Assembly (NCBI RefSeq): GCF_900100845.1
Contig: NZ_FNFP01000001.1
Span: 186,001 to 250,000 of the forward strand
DNA length: 64,000 bases
Direction: 5' to 3'
Source of the DNA: Natronincola ferrireducens
GTDB taxonomy: Bacteria; Bacillota; Clostridia; Peptostreptococcales; Natronincolaceae
How positions within the stretch are numbered: the stretch's first letter is position 1; each line of letters begins with the position of its first letter. Position numbers and translations under genes: made by a program. Below, one piece after another: positions 8,440 through 16,331 of this stretch. The notes under the pieces are model-generated. The model was not told the origin of the DNA. It was given only the letters and a program-made list of their open reading frames with translations, and did no database searches.

Positions 8440-10158
8440 ATGTATCTTGGAGAAATTAGAGGCGCTGCATCAAAGTTTGCTGAAACTATTTCAAAAATTT
8501 TTGATGTTGATGTCATGATCATCGATAACAACTATAATAGAATAGCCAACACATTCATCTATGCAAACGACCCTACTCCTATTACTCGGTATACGATAAT
8601 AGGAGAGGTGTTGCATACAGGAAAGGTTGTAGCAGTAAAAAATAAAGCTATCTATCAACACTGTAAAAATTGTTCGGATTTAGAGGAGTGTGCTATATCA
8701 GGGCTTGTTAGTGTGCCTATATTCTTTGAACAGAAGGTTATAGGAGCTATTGCCCTGTTAGTACCCAACAATAAAACTAGTCCTATTTTTGAAAATCTTG
8801 AGATTTCAATAGATTTTTTAGAAAAAATGTCGGATTTATTAAGCTCAAAGCTTAAAAATATTGATGACTATAATAAGCTTAATCTTATTAAAAAAGAGCG
8901 GGAAATCATCCTGGATATGCTGGAGGATGGGTTGGTATTTTTAAATGATGTGGGAGAAGTGATGCATTGTAATCATCAATTTGAGAAATTTTTCAGAATT
9001 GAGAAACAGATTACTGGTCAGCATATAGAAAAGATCATCGATCACCCATTGATTCATGATACTATTGTATTTAGAAAAAATTTTTCCCATAAATTATTCT
9101 ATTATGAAGAAAAGAGCTATGGTTTCTATGGTTTTTTATCCTGCCATAACATCACTTTAAATGCTGTTAACTATGGGTTTTTACTGACATTTAAAAGTCT
9201 TGGAAGAGTATATAATGTTTTAAATGAGGCTTCCGATAATAAAACGAATATTTCCTTCAATGATATTGTTGGCAAAGATGCCAAATTAATTGAAGAAATC
9301 AACAAAGCAAAACAACTTGCTGTAACCAATGAGATTATTTTAATTTCCAGTGAACCAGGCCTTGGAAAGTCTGTTTTTGCTAAAGCTATTCATAATTTTT
9401 CCGACAGGGCACAACAATACTTTGTATGTGTGGATTGTTATAATAAACCCTATGATTTGTTGGAAAAGGAGATTTTTGGATATCAAATCAATGAAAACCC
9501 TAAAACAACAGGGATTGGTAAGTTAAGAATGGGCCACAAGGGTACAATATTTTTTAAAAACATAAATGACATGCCCCTTTATCTACAGCAATGGCTGGTG
9601 GACATTATTAAGACCAAGCAGCTTAAACAAGGGACCTATAAGGATTTTCCCATTGATGTTAGGATGATTTTTGATACCCGTTGCGATATAGCCTCCCTTG
9701 TTGAAAGGGGAATGTTTAATGAGGAGTTATATTTCAGGATTTCAAAAAATATCATAAGGATACCTCCTCTTTCCCGTCGCAAAGGAGATATAAAAATAAT
9801 TGTAGATGATACAATCGAAAAGCTGAAGGCAAAACACCTAAAAACCCATCTTAAATTTGATAAAGGTGTGTTGGAAAAAATGTATGGATATAGCTGGCCC
9901 AATAATATAGACGAAGTTCAAAAAACAGTGGAACTCCTTATTGGAAATGCTAAGGGCTGTAACATTACTTTAGAGGATGTAAGGGATTTTGATTTTGTAG
10001 AATTTCAAGGGGCCGAGACAAAAACTGTAGAGGTTATGGAAAGAGAATTAATAGAAAAAATGCTAGCCAAATACCAATCCAAAACAGAAATGGCAAAGGC
10101 CATGGGGATAGGTCGAGCAACCTTATATAGGAAGCTAAGAAAATATGGAATGATTTAA
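8440..10158 (+). CDS. GAF/PAS/AAA+/Fis-type transcriptional regulator lacking GAFTGA
   Basis: 572 residues with the layout of a bacterial enhancer-binding protein: GAF-like sensor (about 1-140) with a small Cys cluster (Cys75, Cys78, Cys84), PAS-like domain (about 155-255), AAA+ core (about 270-510) and a Fis helix-turn-helix ending in RATLYRKLRKYG (about 535-572). Walker A is intact (SSEPGLGKS, 303-311). The GAFTGA loop that contacts sigma-54 is absent at the expected place (about 349-357), and the Walker B acidic pair is replaced (GTIFFKNI, 368-375). This suggests a TyrR-like regulator working with sigma-A and with little ATPase activity. It lies 68 bases after dhaL and most likely controls the cassette. 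Confidence 0.85.
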   Translation: MYLGEIRGAASKFAETISKIFDVDVMIIDNNYNRIANTFIYANDPTPITRYTIIGEVLHTGKVVAVKNKAIYQHCKNCSDLEECAISGLVSVPIFFEQKVIGAIALLVPNNKTSPIFENLEISIDFLEKMSDLLSSKLKNIDDYNKLNLIKKEREIILDMLEDGLVFLNDVGEVMHCNHQFEKFFRIEKQITGQHIEKIIDHPLIHDTIVFRKNFSHKLFYYEEKSYGFYGFLSCHNITLNAVNYGFLLTFKSLGRVYNVLNEASDNKTNISFNDIVGKDAKLIEEINKAKQLAVTNEIILISSEPGLGKSVFAKAIHNFSDRAQQYFVCVDCYNKPYDLLEKEIFGYQINENPKTTGIGKLRMGHKGTIFFKNINDMPLYLQQWLVDIIKTKQLKQGTYKDFPIDVRMIFDTRCDIASLVERGMFNEELYFRISKNIIRIPPLSRRKGDIKIIVDDTIEKLKAKHLKTHLKFDKGVLEKMYGYSWPNNIDEVQKTVELLIGNAKGCNITLEDVRDFDFVEFQGAETKTVEVMERELIEKMLAKYQSKTEMAKAMGIGRATLYRKLRKYGMI

Positions 10159-10172
10159 ATTGCAAAATTTAT

Positions 10173-10206
10173 AAAACTACCCTGGGCTTTAAAAGGGTAG
10201 TTTTTA
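10173..10206 (+). terminator. Intrinsic terminator closing the liv-dha cassette
   Basis: AAAACTACCCT pairs with AGGGTAGTTTT across a 10-base loop and is followed by further T. It lies 15 bases after the regulator stop. Confidence 0.85.
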
Positions 10207-10422
10207 TAATTAATAGGAAATTATATACTTTGCAAAAATGTGGATAAGTTTAAACGTAAGTTGCATCAATTTTTTCAATCCAGGTTTTAAGTAAAAGAGT
10301 TGATTTAATTTCCGTTATTGGTTTCAAAAAAGTCTACCAATAAACCTTCCAAAGGGTGACTTTTTTATATTTAAGAAATTGCTTATAGAACAATTCAAAG
10401 TTCGGCAGAAATCTTACATTTA

Positions 10423-10451
10423 TTGACAGATACATTCCTCTATAGTAATAT
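10423..10451 (+). promoter_or_regulatory. Sigma-A promoter of the 55-residue membrane protein gene
   Basis: TTGACA (10423-10428), 17-base spacer, TAATAT (10446-10451). The predicted leader is about 110 bases and contains the tandem repeats. Confidence 0.7.
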
Positions 10452-10465
10452 TTGTTTAAGATGAG

Positions 10466-10543
10466 TAGGGTGTAAAACAAGGAAGGATACAATCTATTTG
10501 ACTTCCTAGCTAAAGACCTAGGGTGTAGGACAGGAAGGAAGAA
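10466..10543 (+). repeat. Two imperfect direct repeats in a 5' leader
   Basis: The core TAGGGTGTAaaACAaGGAAGGA (first copy from 10466) recurs as TAGGGTGTAggACaGGAAGGA (from 10519), 53 bases apart. Each ends in a Shine-Dalgarno-like purine run, but only the later AAAGGAGT at 10553-10560 is followed by a usable ATG. Confidence 0.5.
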
Positions 10544-10566
10544 TACTTTTGGAAAGGAGTATTTTT

Positions 10567-10734
10567 ATGTCTAATACTTTAATGATCATTGGTTTATTGG
10601 GAATGGTGGCTGGTGTTATATCCCCTGTTTTTAGGGTTTTAAACAAGAAACCCAGACGTTCTGCAGGATGGGTAGTAACTATAATCCTATCTTTTTTAAT
10701 TTTTATTTTAGGGGTAGTACTGGGGATGGAATAA
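10567..10734 (+). CDS. Small two-helix membrane protein of unknown function
   Basis: 55 residues. A hydrophobic N-terminal segment (about 3-25) and a C-terminal segment (about 38-54) flank a basic turn (LNKKPRRSAG), predicting a hairpin with its loop in the cytoplasm. The ATG at 10567 is chosen over an upstream in-frame TTG because AAAGGAGT (10553-10560) is ideally spaced. It has its own strong promoter and terminator, so it is a stand-alone unit and probably a real gene. I do not recognise the family. Confidence 0.65.
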   Translation: MSNTLMIIGLLGMVAGVISPVFRVLNKKPRRSAGWVVTIILSFLIFILGVVLGME

Positions 10735-10737
10735 TTT

Positions 10738-10779
10738 AAAACGGGTGACTTCAGTATATTACTGGAATCACCCGTTTTA
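10738..10779 (+). terminator. Intrinsic terminator of the small membrane protein gene
   Basis: AAAACGGGTGA pairs with TCACCCGTTTT, extended inside by TTCAGT/ACTGGAA with one bulge; starts within a few bases of the stop. Confidence 0.85.
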
Positions 10780-11319
10780 TTGATAATAGAATCGGAAGTA
10801 GCTATACCAATCAATTAACTGCTTTGGCGGATTATCGATTATCATCTTTTATCTATCAACGCCTCTCTACTTTAGTTTTTTCAAAGGGATTTTGTGAAGG
10901 TTATCTATACTACCTCTGGCCTACAATCAAAGTACTACTTTTAATATACAGGGTTTTACTTATGAGATTGGTAGGGAACTACCGGATTCTATTATATTAT
11001 ATATATACGCAGCAAGTGGAAAAAGTAAACACAAAAAATAAAAAAACCTCAACTTATTTTTTAGGCTCTGTTAAACACTACTGTTGATTTTCACCTTCTA
11101 TGAATTCTTGCACTCTGTCATTCTGAGGGAACCGAAGGATCTATAGACGCTTCCTTATCCTCGGGGGCAATCCCTTCATATGTTGTCATAGTTTTATCTA
11201 TACAATATCAACATCTATCTTTAACATAGGCATTTCTTAAGGTTTTTTAATTATAGTAAAGGACCTATAGATAGTATATAATAAAATAGTGAAAATTATT
11301 TTAGAGAGGATTTTAATTT
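10780..11319 (+). other. Gene-free region with a dispersed-repeat fragment
   Basis: An 87-codon reading frame at 10824-11087 has no ribosome binding site, no family resemblance and a low-complexity Leu/Tyr composition, so I do not call it. At 11113-11142 is a sequence close to the widespread bacterial repeat GTCATTCTGAG...AGAATCT (here CTGTCATTCTGAGGGAACCG continuing AAGGATCT). GGCTCTGTTAAACACTACTG just before it (about 11064-11084) could be a relic of an insertion-sequence end. Nothing else recognisable. Confidence 0.4.
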
Positions 11320-12255
11320 ATGCCTGAAATTAGACGAACAAGTATAGGGGGTCAAGCCCTTATCGAAGGAGTTATGATGCGGGGACCTAAGGAAGTAGCC
11401 ATCGTGGTAAGGCGTCCTAACCAAGAGTTAACGGTTAAAAAGGAAGCTGTTGGAGGCATTGTACAAAAATACAAGCTAAATAAAATACCTATTTTGAGGG
11501 GTGCCATTGCCTTGATTGATTCAATGGTGCTGGGGATGAAGTCCTTAACCTATTCTGCAGAAGTTGCAGAGGAGGCTATTGAAGAGGAAGAACCCGATAA
11601 GTTTCAAAGGCTTATGGAAAGAATCTTTAAGGACAAAGCCAATGATATACTATTATATACCTCTGTAGCTATAGCTATGATGATTTCTATTGGGGTATTT
11701 ATTATAGGACCCACCTTTGCCACTAGTTTTTTAGGGAGGTACATTGAAGGAAATATTGCATTGAATCTTATAGAAGGACTTTTAAGGCTAGGTATGTTTT
11801 TGATTTATGTTATTTTTATTTCTAGAATGAAGGACATTCAGCGGGTATTTCAATATCACGGAGCAGAGCATAAAGCTATTTATTGTTATGAACACGGAGA
11901 AGAGTTAACGATAGAAAACGCTAAAAAATATACAACCCTTCACCCTAGATGTGGAACCAGCTTTTTGTTTGTAGTTATGATGGTGAGTATTATTCTCTTT
12001 TCTATGGTGGGATGGCCTAATCCTTTGGTAAGGACAGTAACTAGATTGGCATTGTTACCAGTAGTGGCTGGGATTTCTTATGAGATTATTAAAGTCAGTG
12101 GTAGAAGCAGCTCTCCTATTATGAAGGTCATTAACTATCCTGGCTTGATGCTGCAAAAACTCACCACCCTTGAACCCGATGCAGGGCAATTAGAGGTGGC
12201 AATAGAAGCTTTAAAAAACGTTTTGGTGGAAAATGAAGAAGAAACCAAATGGTAA
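11320..12255 (+). CDS. yqhQ: DUF1385 family membrane protein (YqhQ-like)
   Basis: 311 residues. The N-terminal block (SIGGQALIEGVMMRGPKEVA) is diagnostic of DUF1385/YqhQ, as is the HGAEHKAIYCYEHGE segment near 185-200 followed by LHPRCGTSFLFVVM. Several membrane segments lie in the middle and C-terminal half. The function is not established. In many clostridia this gene lies directly upstream of prmC-prfA, as here, although about 350 bases of repeat-bearing DNA intervene. Confidence 0.9.
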   Translation: MPEIRRTSIGGQALIEGVMMRGPKEVAIVVRRPNQELTVKKEAVGGIVQKYKLNKIPILRGAIALIDSMVLGMKSLTYSAEVAEEAIEEEEPDKFQRLMERIFKDKANDILLYTSVAIAMMISIGVFIIGPTFATSFLGRYIEGNIALNLIEGLLRLGMFLIYVIFISRMKDIQRVFQYHGAEHKAIYCYEHGEELTIENAKKYTTLHPRCGTSFLFVVMMVSIILFSMVGWPNPLVRTVTRLALLPVVAGISYEIIKVSGRSSSPIMKVINYPGLMLQKLTTLEPDAGQLEVAIEALKNVLVENEEETKW

Positions 12256-12259
12256 TCGA

Positions 12260-12288
12260 GAAACCTCGGCCTAGGGGCTGGGGTTTTG
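12260..12288 (+). terminator. Probable intrinsic terminator after yqhQ
   Basis: AAACCTCGGCC pairs with GGCTGGGGTTT (two G-U pairs) across a very short loop and ends in TTTT, 6 bases past the stop. Confidence 0.7.
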
Positions 12289-12390
12289 TGCAGTCATCCT
12301 AATACATTTGCATATAAGGATTTCGTTGGAAACAACGATAGAATTTAACAGACCATTAAAGTGAATACTATATAGCTAGAAAGAATTTTA

Positions 12391-12580
12391 TCCTTCGGTG
12401 TATTGCTTTTAGCCTGCCGCCTTATGGAGCCAGGAGATCAAGTACTACATCCTCGAAGTAAATTCGGCTACAATTCAGAGGGTGTAAAAACTCCCTCTTG
12501 ATAAACAAACTAAGTAATCAACAGGAAAGTTACAAACCAAACTTTCGGTTGTCTACTTACGAATTAAGTCTCATTTTATG
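12391..12580 (+). repeat. Modular dispersed repeat, copy 1 (module order A-B-C-D)
   Basis: Four blocks shared with an inverted copy at 21411-21597: A (12391-12408, TCCTTCGGTGTATTGCT), B (12434-12490, including ATCAAG-ACTACATCCTC and CTACAATTCAGAGGG), C (12503-12559, including AAACTAAGT and CCAAACTTTCGGTTGTCTAC) and D (12561-12580, GAATTAAGTCTCATTTTATG). It ends just before the prmC ribosome binding site. It codes for nothing I can see. Module C includes an AACC...GGTT hairpin. Confidence 0.75.
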
Positions 12581-12608
12581 AAAGCTTTCTAAAAGGAGGG
12601 AAGAATCC

Positions 12609-13487
12609 TTGATAACTGCAGGGGAATTATTGAAGGAAGCAGTAGAAAGATTAAAGGCATCGGATATAGATACGCCTCGACTGGATGCAGAGGTAATTTT
12701 ATGTAATTTACTAGAAGTCGACAGGATAAAACTCCACATCTATCCTGAAATGAAGATTTCCCAGGAAATTTGTCTAAAGTATTGGAAGGCTGTTGAAAAA
12801 AGATTAAATCGGATGCCGGTGCAATATATTGTCAACCATCAAGAATTTATGGGTTTAGATTTTTGGGTGGAGGAGGGGGTCTTAATCCCTAGGGGAGATA
12901 CAGAAATATTGGTGGAGAAGGTTTTGGAGCTCTATAATAGCAATAGCTTCCCTGAAACCATCAACATTGTAGATATTGGAACAGGTAGTGGCGCCATTTC
13001 CGTAAGCTTAGCCAAATTCATAGAAAAATCTAAGGTATATGCTATAGATATTTCATCGAAGGCTCTAGAAATCGCCACAAAGAACGCCCGCAACAATAAA
13101 GTGGAGGATAGAATAACATTTTTGCTAGGGAGCTTATTTGACCCCCTAGAGAAACAGAAGCTAGAGGGAACCTTTAATTTTGTCGTATCCAATCCCCCCT
13201 ATATTCCCGATAGCACTATTGAAACCTTATCAAGAGAAGTGAAGGACTATGAACCATCTCTAGCTTTAGCTGGTGGGGAAGATGGTCTAGATTTTTATAG
13301 GGCAATTGTGGAGGAAGCTCCATTCTTTTTAAAGCCAAAGGGCTGGCTGGCCTTTGAAATCGGCTATGATCAGGGGAAGGCTTTAGAAAAAATGATGGAG
13401 CAGGCTGGTTTTTCTCATGTACAGGTGATAAAGGATTTGGCTGGTATGGATAGGGTAGCTATAGGCAGAAAAGGAAATAATCTATAG
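12609..13487 (+). CDS. prmC: Release factor glutamine N5-methyltransferase
   Basis: Methylates the glutamine of the GGQ motif in release factors, raising termination efficiency; its target gene prfA is next downstream. 292 residues: N-terminal helical substrate-binding domain (about 1-80), then a Rossmann methyltransferase domain with VDIGTGSGAIS (SAM motif I, about 118-128) and the catalytic SNPPYIP loop (about 196-202). The start is TTG at 12609, 8 bases after AAAAGGAGGG. The repeat element at 12391-12580 sits directly upstream and may hold or disturb its promoter. Confidence 0.94.
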   Translation: MITAGELLKEAVERLKASDIDTPRLDAEVILCNLLEVDRIKLHIYPEMKISQEICLKYWKAVEKRLNRMPVQYIVNHQEFMGLDFWVEEGVLIPRGDTEILVEKVLELYNSNSFPETINIVDIGTGSGAISVSLAKFIEKSKVYAIDISSKALEIATKNARNNKVEDRITFLLGSLFDPLEKQKLEGTFNFVVSNPPYIPDSTIETLSREVKDYEPSLALAGGEDGLDFYRAIVEEAPFFLKPKGWLAFEIGYDQGKALEKMMEQAGFSHVQVIKDLAGMDRVAIGRKGNNL

Positions 13488-13504
13488 CAATTTCCTCAGT
13501 AATT

Positions 13505-13513
13505 TGATATAAT
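13505..13513 (+). promoter_or_regulatory. Possible extended -10 promoter before prfA
   Basis: TGATATAAT is a TGn extended -10 with perfect TATAAT, 18 bases after the prmC stop; no good -35 is visible. Confidence 0.35.
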
Positions 13514-13539
13514 ATACAGTTGGTAGTAATAAAATAAAG

Positions 13540-13570
13540 TAAATAATGAATAATGAATAATGAAGGTCAA
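13540..13570 (+). repeat. AT-rich heptad repeat (ATGAATA type), single arm
   Basis: Three tandem units of the ATGAATA kind between prmC and prfA. Only the left-arm form is present; no matching complementary arm is seen before prfA. Confidence 0.6.
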
Positions 13571-13715
13571 AACCATAAAAGTGTGGATAGAGAAGAGAAA
13601 AGGTGTTCTAAAAAACAACCTACAATCTTTAGACCTGTTTTTAAAAATAGAAATCTAACAATAACAATATTGGCGGCCGTAAGAGAGTAAGCTAATGAAT
13701 ATATGAGGTGAGATC

Positions 13716-14789
13716 ATGCTAGAAAAGCTACAGTTTTTACAGGAAAAATATGAGGACATTGGTGTAAAAATCAGTGATCCTGATGTAATTAACAATCAAA
13801 GCCTATGGCAAAGGTTGATTAAGGAACATTCGGATTTAGAGCCCATCGTAGGGAAATATAAGGAATATAAAGCTTCAGAGGAAGCCCTGAAGGAAGCAAG
13901 AGAAATTCTTTATGATAAAACTGCAGAAGACGAGCTTCGGGAAATGGCGAAGATGGAAATGGATGAACTGGAGGACAAGATTCAAGAGCTGAAGGAAGAA
14001 TTAAGAATCCTCCTGTTGCCTAAGGACCCCAATGATGATAAAAACGTTATTGTGGAAATCCGTGCAGGAACTGGAGGGGATGAAGCCGCTTTATTTGCAG
14101 CGGACCTCTTTAGAATGTACACAAGATATGCCGAAAGAAACGGCTGGAAGACAGAGATGATGAGTTTGAATGAAACGGGAGTAGGTGGTTATAAGGAAAT
14201 TATCTTTATGATCAAAGGAAAGGGTGCCTATTCTCAGCTGAAGTTCGAAAGTGGTGCCCATCGGGTTCAAAGAATTCCTACTACAGAATCTGGGGGGAGA
14301 ATCCATACCTCCGCCGCCACTGTAGCTGTTCTTCCAGAGGTGGATGATGTAGAATTCCAAATCAATGCAAATGATCTAAGGGTAGATGTATTTAGATCCT
14401 CTGGCTGTGGTGGACAAAGTGTTAACACCACCGACTCAGCTGTAAGGATTACTCATATACCAACAGGATTAGTGGTTTCCTGTCAGGATGAAAAATCCCA
14501 GCTAAAGAATAAGGAAAAGGCCATGAAAATCCTAAAGGCAAGACTTCAAGACAAAGCCACCCAAGAACAACAAAGTGAAATTGCTGCCAATAGAAAAAGT
14601 CAGGTTGGTTCAGGGGATAGGAGTGAACGTATCCGAACCTATAACTTTCCCCAGGGCCGTGTAACTGACCATAGAATCAATGTGACCCTGTATAAGCTAG
14701 ATAGCTTCCTAGAGGGAGAAATTGAAGAAATGATCAGTGCTCTAATTACCTCTGATCAAGCTGAAAAATTAAAGGCCGTAGAGGCATAA
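13716..14789 (+). CDS. prfA: Peptide chain release factor 1
   Basis: Recognises UAA and UAG and triggers peptidyl-tRNA hydrolysis. 357 residues is normal for RF1. The universally conserved GGQ is in [18 protein letters not shown], followed by the basic IPTG segment. The anticodon-like tripeptide of RF1 should be PxT; PTTESGG is visible at the expected place. GAGGTGAG lies upstream of the ATG. Paired with its modifying enzyme PrmC. Confidence 0.96.
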   Translation: MLEKLQFLQEKYEDIGVKISDPDVINNQSLWQRLIKEHSDLEPIVGKYKEYKASEEALKEAREILYDKTAEDELREMAKMEMDELEDKIQELKEELRILLLPKDPNDDKNVIVEIRAGTGGDEAALFAADLFRMYTRYAERNGWKTEMMSLNETGVGGYKEIIFMIKGKGAYSQLKFESGAHRVQRIPTTESGGRIHTSAATVAVLPEVDDVEFQINANDLRVDVFRSSGCGGQSVNTTDSAVRITHIPTGLVVSCQDEKSQLKNKEKAMKILKARLQDKATQEQQSEIAANRKSQVGSGDRSERIRTYNFPQGRVTDHRINVTLYKLDSFLEGEIEEMISALITSDQAEKLKAVEA

Positions 14790-14795
14790 AATAGA

Positions 14796-14830
14796 AAAAC
14801 TGATGATGCATTACTTGTCATCAGTTTTTT
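14796..14830 (+). terminator. Intrinsic terminator of prfA
   Basis: AAAACTGATGA pairs with TCATCAGTTTT, followed by T residues; 7 bases after the stop. Confidence 0.9.
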
Positions 14831-14843
14831 CGTACCTTGTTAT

Positions 14844-14936
14844 CTTAACCTTAACCTAATCAAAATCATGGCAGTAGGATTTGTTGCAAAAATATTTTTA
14901 GCTTTTCCTCAACCTTAACCTTAGCCTTGACCTAAT
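14844..14936 (+). repeat. Degenerate AACCTTA tracts
   Basis: Two runs of telomere-like AACCTTAACC units (14844-14861 and 14909-14936) in the prfA-ZIP gap. Similar tracts recur at about 20030-20122, 30539-30592, 47007-47040 and 57729-57790. Confidence 0.6.
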
Positions 14937-15046
14937 TAAAACAGTGACAACTGTTTTAATTCCTTAGCCAAGCTATATTTCCCCTCCTGTAGGAATATAT
15001 ATTTAAAAGTTAAGACAATTCTACAGGATTTTTAGGGGGAGATAGA

Positions 15047-15784
15047 TTGAGTAGTTTAATGGGAACTACCTTAATAGGTTTTATGGTAGGTGTTGTGGGA
15101 ACTGGTGTAGGGGGCTCTATGGCCTTTTTTCTACGAAATCCCACAAAACGATTTTTAAGTGCTATTATTGGACTTTCCAGCGGATTGATGGTGGCCATCG
15201 TAACCTTTGAATTAATACCTGAGGCCTTTATGATTAGCGGGGTGGTGGGAACCTCGGCGGGAATCGCCCTTGGTGCCTTTATAGCCTCCTACTTAGATAT
15301 TTTAATTACCCATATACATAAAAAAACCTTCAATCATGAACAGGGATATATTAAAACTTCCATACTTTTGGGGATAGGCATTGCCCTCCACAATTTTCCA
15401 GAAGGGTTAGCCATAGGCTCAGGCTTTGTAGCCCAAGCAAGACTGGGGGTAGGGTTGGCGGTTGTTATTGCCCTCCACAATATGCCAGAGGGCTTGGCGA
15501 TGGTGACGCCTATGCGGGTAGGGGGCTATTCCAGTACAAAGGCCTTTTTATTAACCCTACTGGCGGGGGCCCCCATGGGTTTAGGGGCATTTATAGGAGC
15601 CCTTATTGGAGAATTTGCCTATAGCTTCATTGGAATCTGCCTTGCCTTTGCTGGAGGAACCATGCTTTATATTACCTTTGGAGAGTTGATTCCTAGAGGC
15701 AAGGATCTCCATAGAGGCAGGATATCTACTGTATTTGCCATTCTAGGTTTTATCGGTGGCATGTTGATTTCTAAAACATTTTAA
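15047..15784 (+). CDS. ZIP family metal (zinc/iron) transporter
   Basis: Integral membrane divalent-metal permease, 245 residues, about eight helices. The two metal-site helices are clear: HNFPEGLAIGSG (about 113-124) and HNMPEGLAM (about 145-153), the latter followed by a conserved turn. A His-containing loop (THIHKKTFNHEQ) lies near residue 90. The TTG at 15047 is favoured by TAGGGGGA ending 7 bases before it. Genes of this type commonly sit between prfA and sua5 in clostridia. Confidence 0.9.
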   Translation: MSSLMGTTLIGFMVGVVGTGVGGSMAFFLRNPTKRFLSAIIGLSSGLMVAIVTFELIPEAFMISGVVGTSAGIALGAFIASYLDILITHIHKKTFNHEQGYIKTSILLGIGIALHNFPEGLAIGSGFVAQARLGVGLAVVIALHNMPEGLAMVTPMRVGGYSSTKAFLLTLLAGAPMGLGAFIGALIGEFAYSFIGICLAFAGGTMLYITFGELIPRGKDLHRGRISTVFAILGFIGGMLISKTF

Positions 15785-15790
15785 TTTTAA

Positions 15791-15818
15791 TTGTTAATAT
15801 TCTTTGTTTTGGTATAAA
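15791..15818 (+). promoter_or_regulatory. Probable promoter of the FHA-ftsW-PBP-sua5 operon
   Basis: TTGTTA (15791-15796), 16-base spacer, then TGG-TATAAA with an extended -10 (TATAAA at 15813-15818). The next four genes overlap or abut each other, so one promoter could serve all. Confidence 0.5.
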
Positions 15819-15890
15819 ATAAGAAGAAACTATATGGGGAGACAATATCTTCTCCCCTAAAATACTAAGGAAGATAAAAGGTGATGGGGT

Positions 15891-16331
15891 ATGTTTCAGA
15901 TACTTTCATGGACAGTACGATATTTGTTTATAGGTCTTATCTATTACTTTATTTATCATATTATTAAGCTTATTTACTTAGACATTCAACAGATCAACAA
16001 TAGACAGAAGAAGAACTTCGATAGTCCCTACTTAAAGCTGGTGAACCGTAAGGAAAGCCTTGATTTTGAGGTTCAAGAGTTTTATGACCTAAAGGATGTC
16101 GTCACCTTAGGAAGACACAGGGACAGTGATATCCAACTTATGGACAAGTTCATATCCTCCCAGCATGCTAAAATCACCATGGATGAAGGAGAGTATTTTC
16201 TGGAGGATTTAGGTAGTGTCAATGGCACCTATTTGAATAGCACCCAGATTCAAGATGTTGTCAAACTCAAAAGTGGTGATAGGATTGGCATTGGACAGGT
16301 TGAGTTTTTATTTGTAAAAGAGGTGGATTAG
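15891..16331 (+). CDS. Membrane-anchored FHA-domain protein
   Basis: 146 residues: one N-terminal membrane helix (about 5-28), a short linker, then a forkhead-associated phosphothreonine-binding domain from about residue 58 with the diagnostic LGRHRDSDIQL, SSQHAKI and DLGSVNGTYLN motifs. It stops directly before the FtsW/RodA gene and precedes a penicillin-binding protein. The arrangement resembles the actinobacterial fhaA/fhaB-ftsW-pbpA region, where FHA proteins connect Ser/Thr kinases to wall synthesis. No kinase gene is in this window. Confidence 0.9.
   Translation: MFQILSWTVRYLFIGLIYYFIYHIIKLIYLDIQQINNRQKKNFDSPYLKLVNRKESLDFEVQEFYDLKDVVTLGRHRDSDIQLMDKFISSQHAKITMDEGEYFLEDLGSVNGTYLNSTQIQDVVKLKSGDRIGIGQVEFLFVKEVD

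Larger units (their letters stand above)
10207..10566 (+). other. Intergenic region with promoter and tandem leader repeats before a small membrane protein gene
   Basis: No gene seen. It contains a weak hairpin at 10326-10366 (six A plus GTC pairing with GAC plus six T), a consensus promoter at 10423-10451, and two imperfect direct repeats in the leader (about 10466-10489 and 10519-10543, core TAGGGTGTA...GGAAGGA). Confidence 0.5.

Noticed and set aside
10824-11087. 87-codon forward reading frame
   Set aside because: No ribosome binding site, Leu/Tyr-heavy low-complexity product, no recognisable family, and it lies directly after a terminator with no promoter.
12256-12608. T-box or other riboswitch upstream of prmC
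   Set aside because: No T-box core (TGGNACCGCG) or other known aptamer motif is visible; the region is explained by a terminator and the modular repeat.
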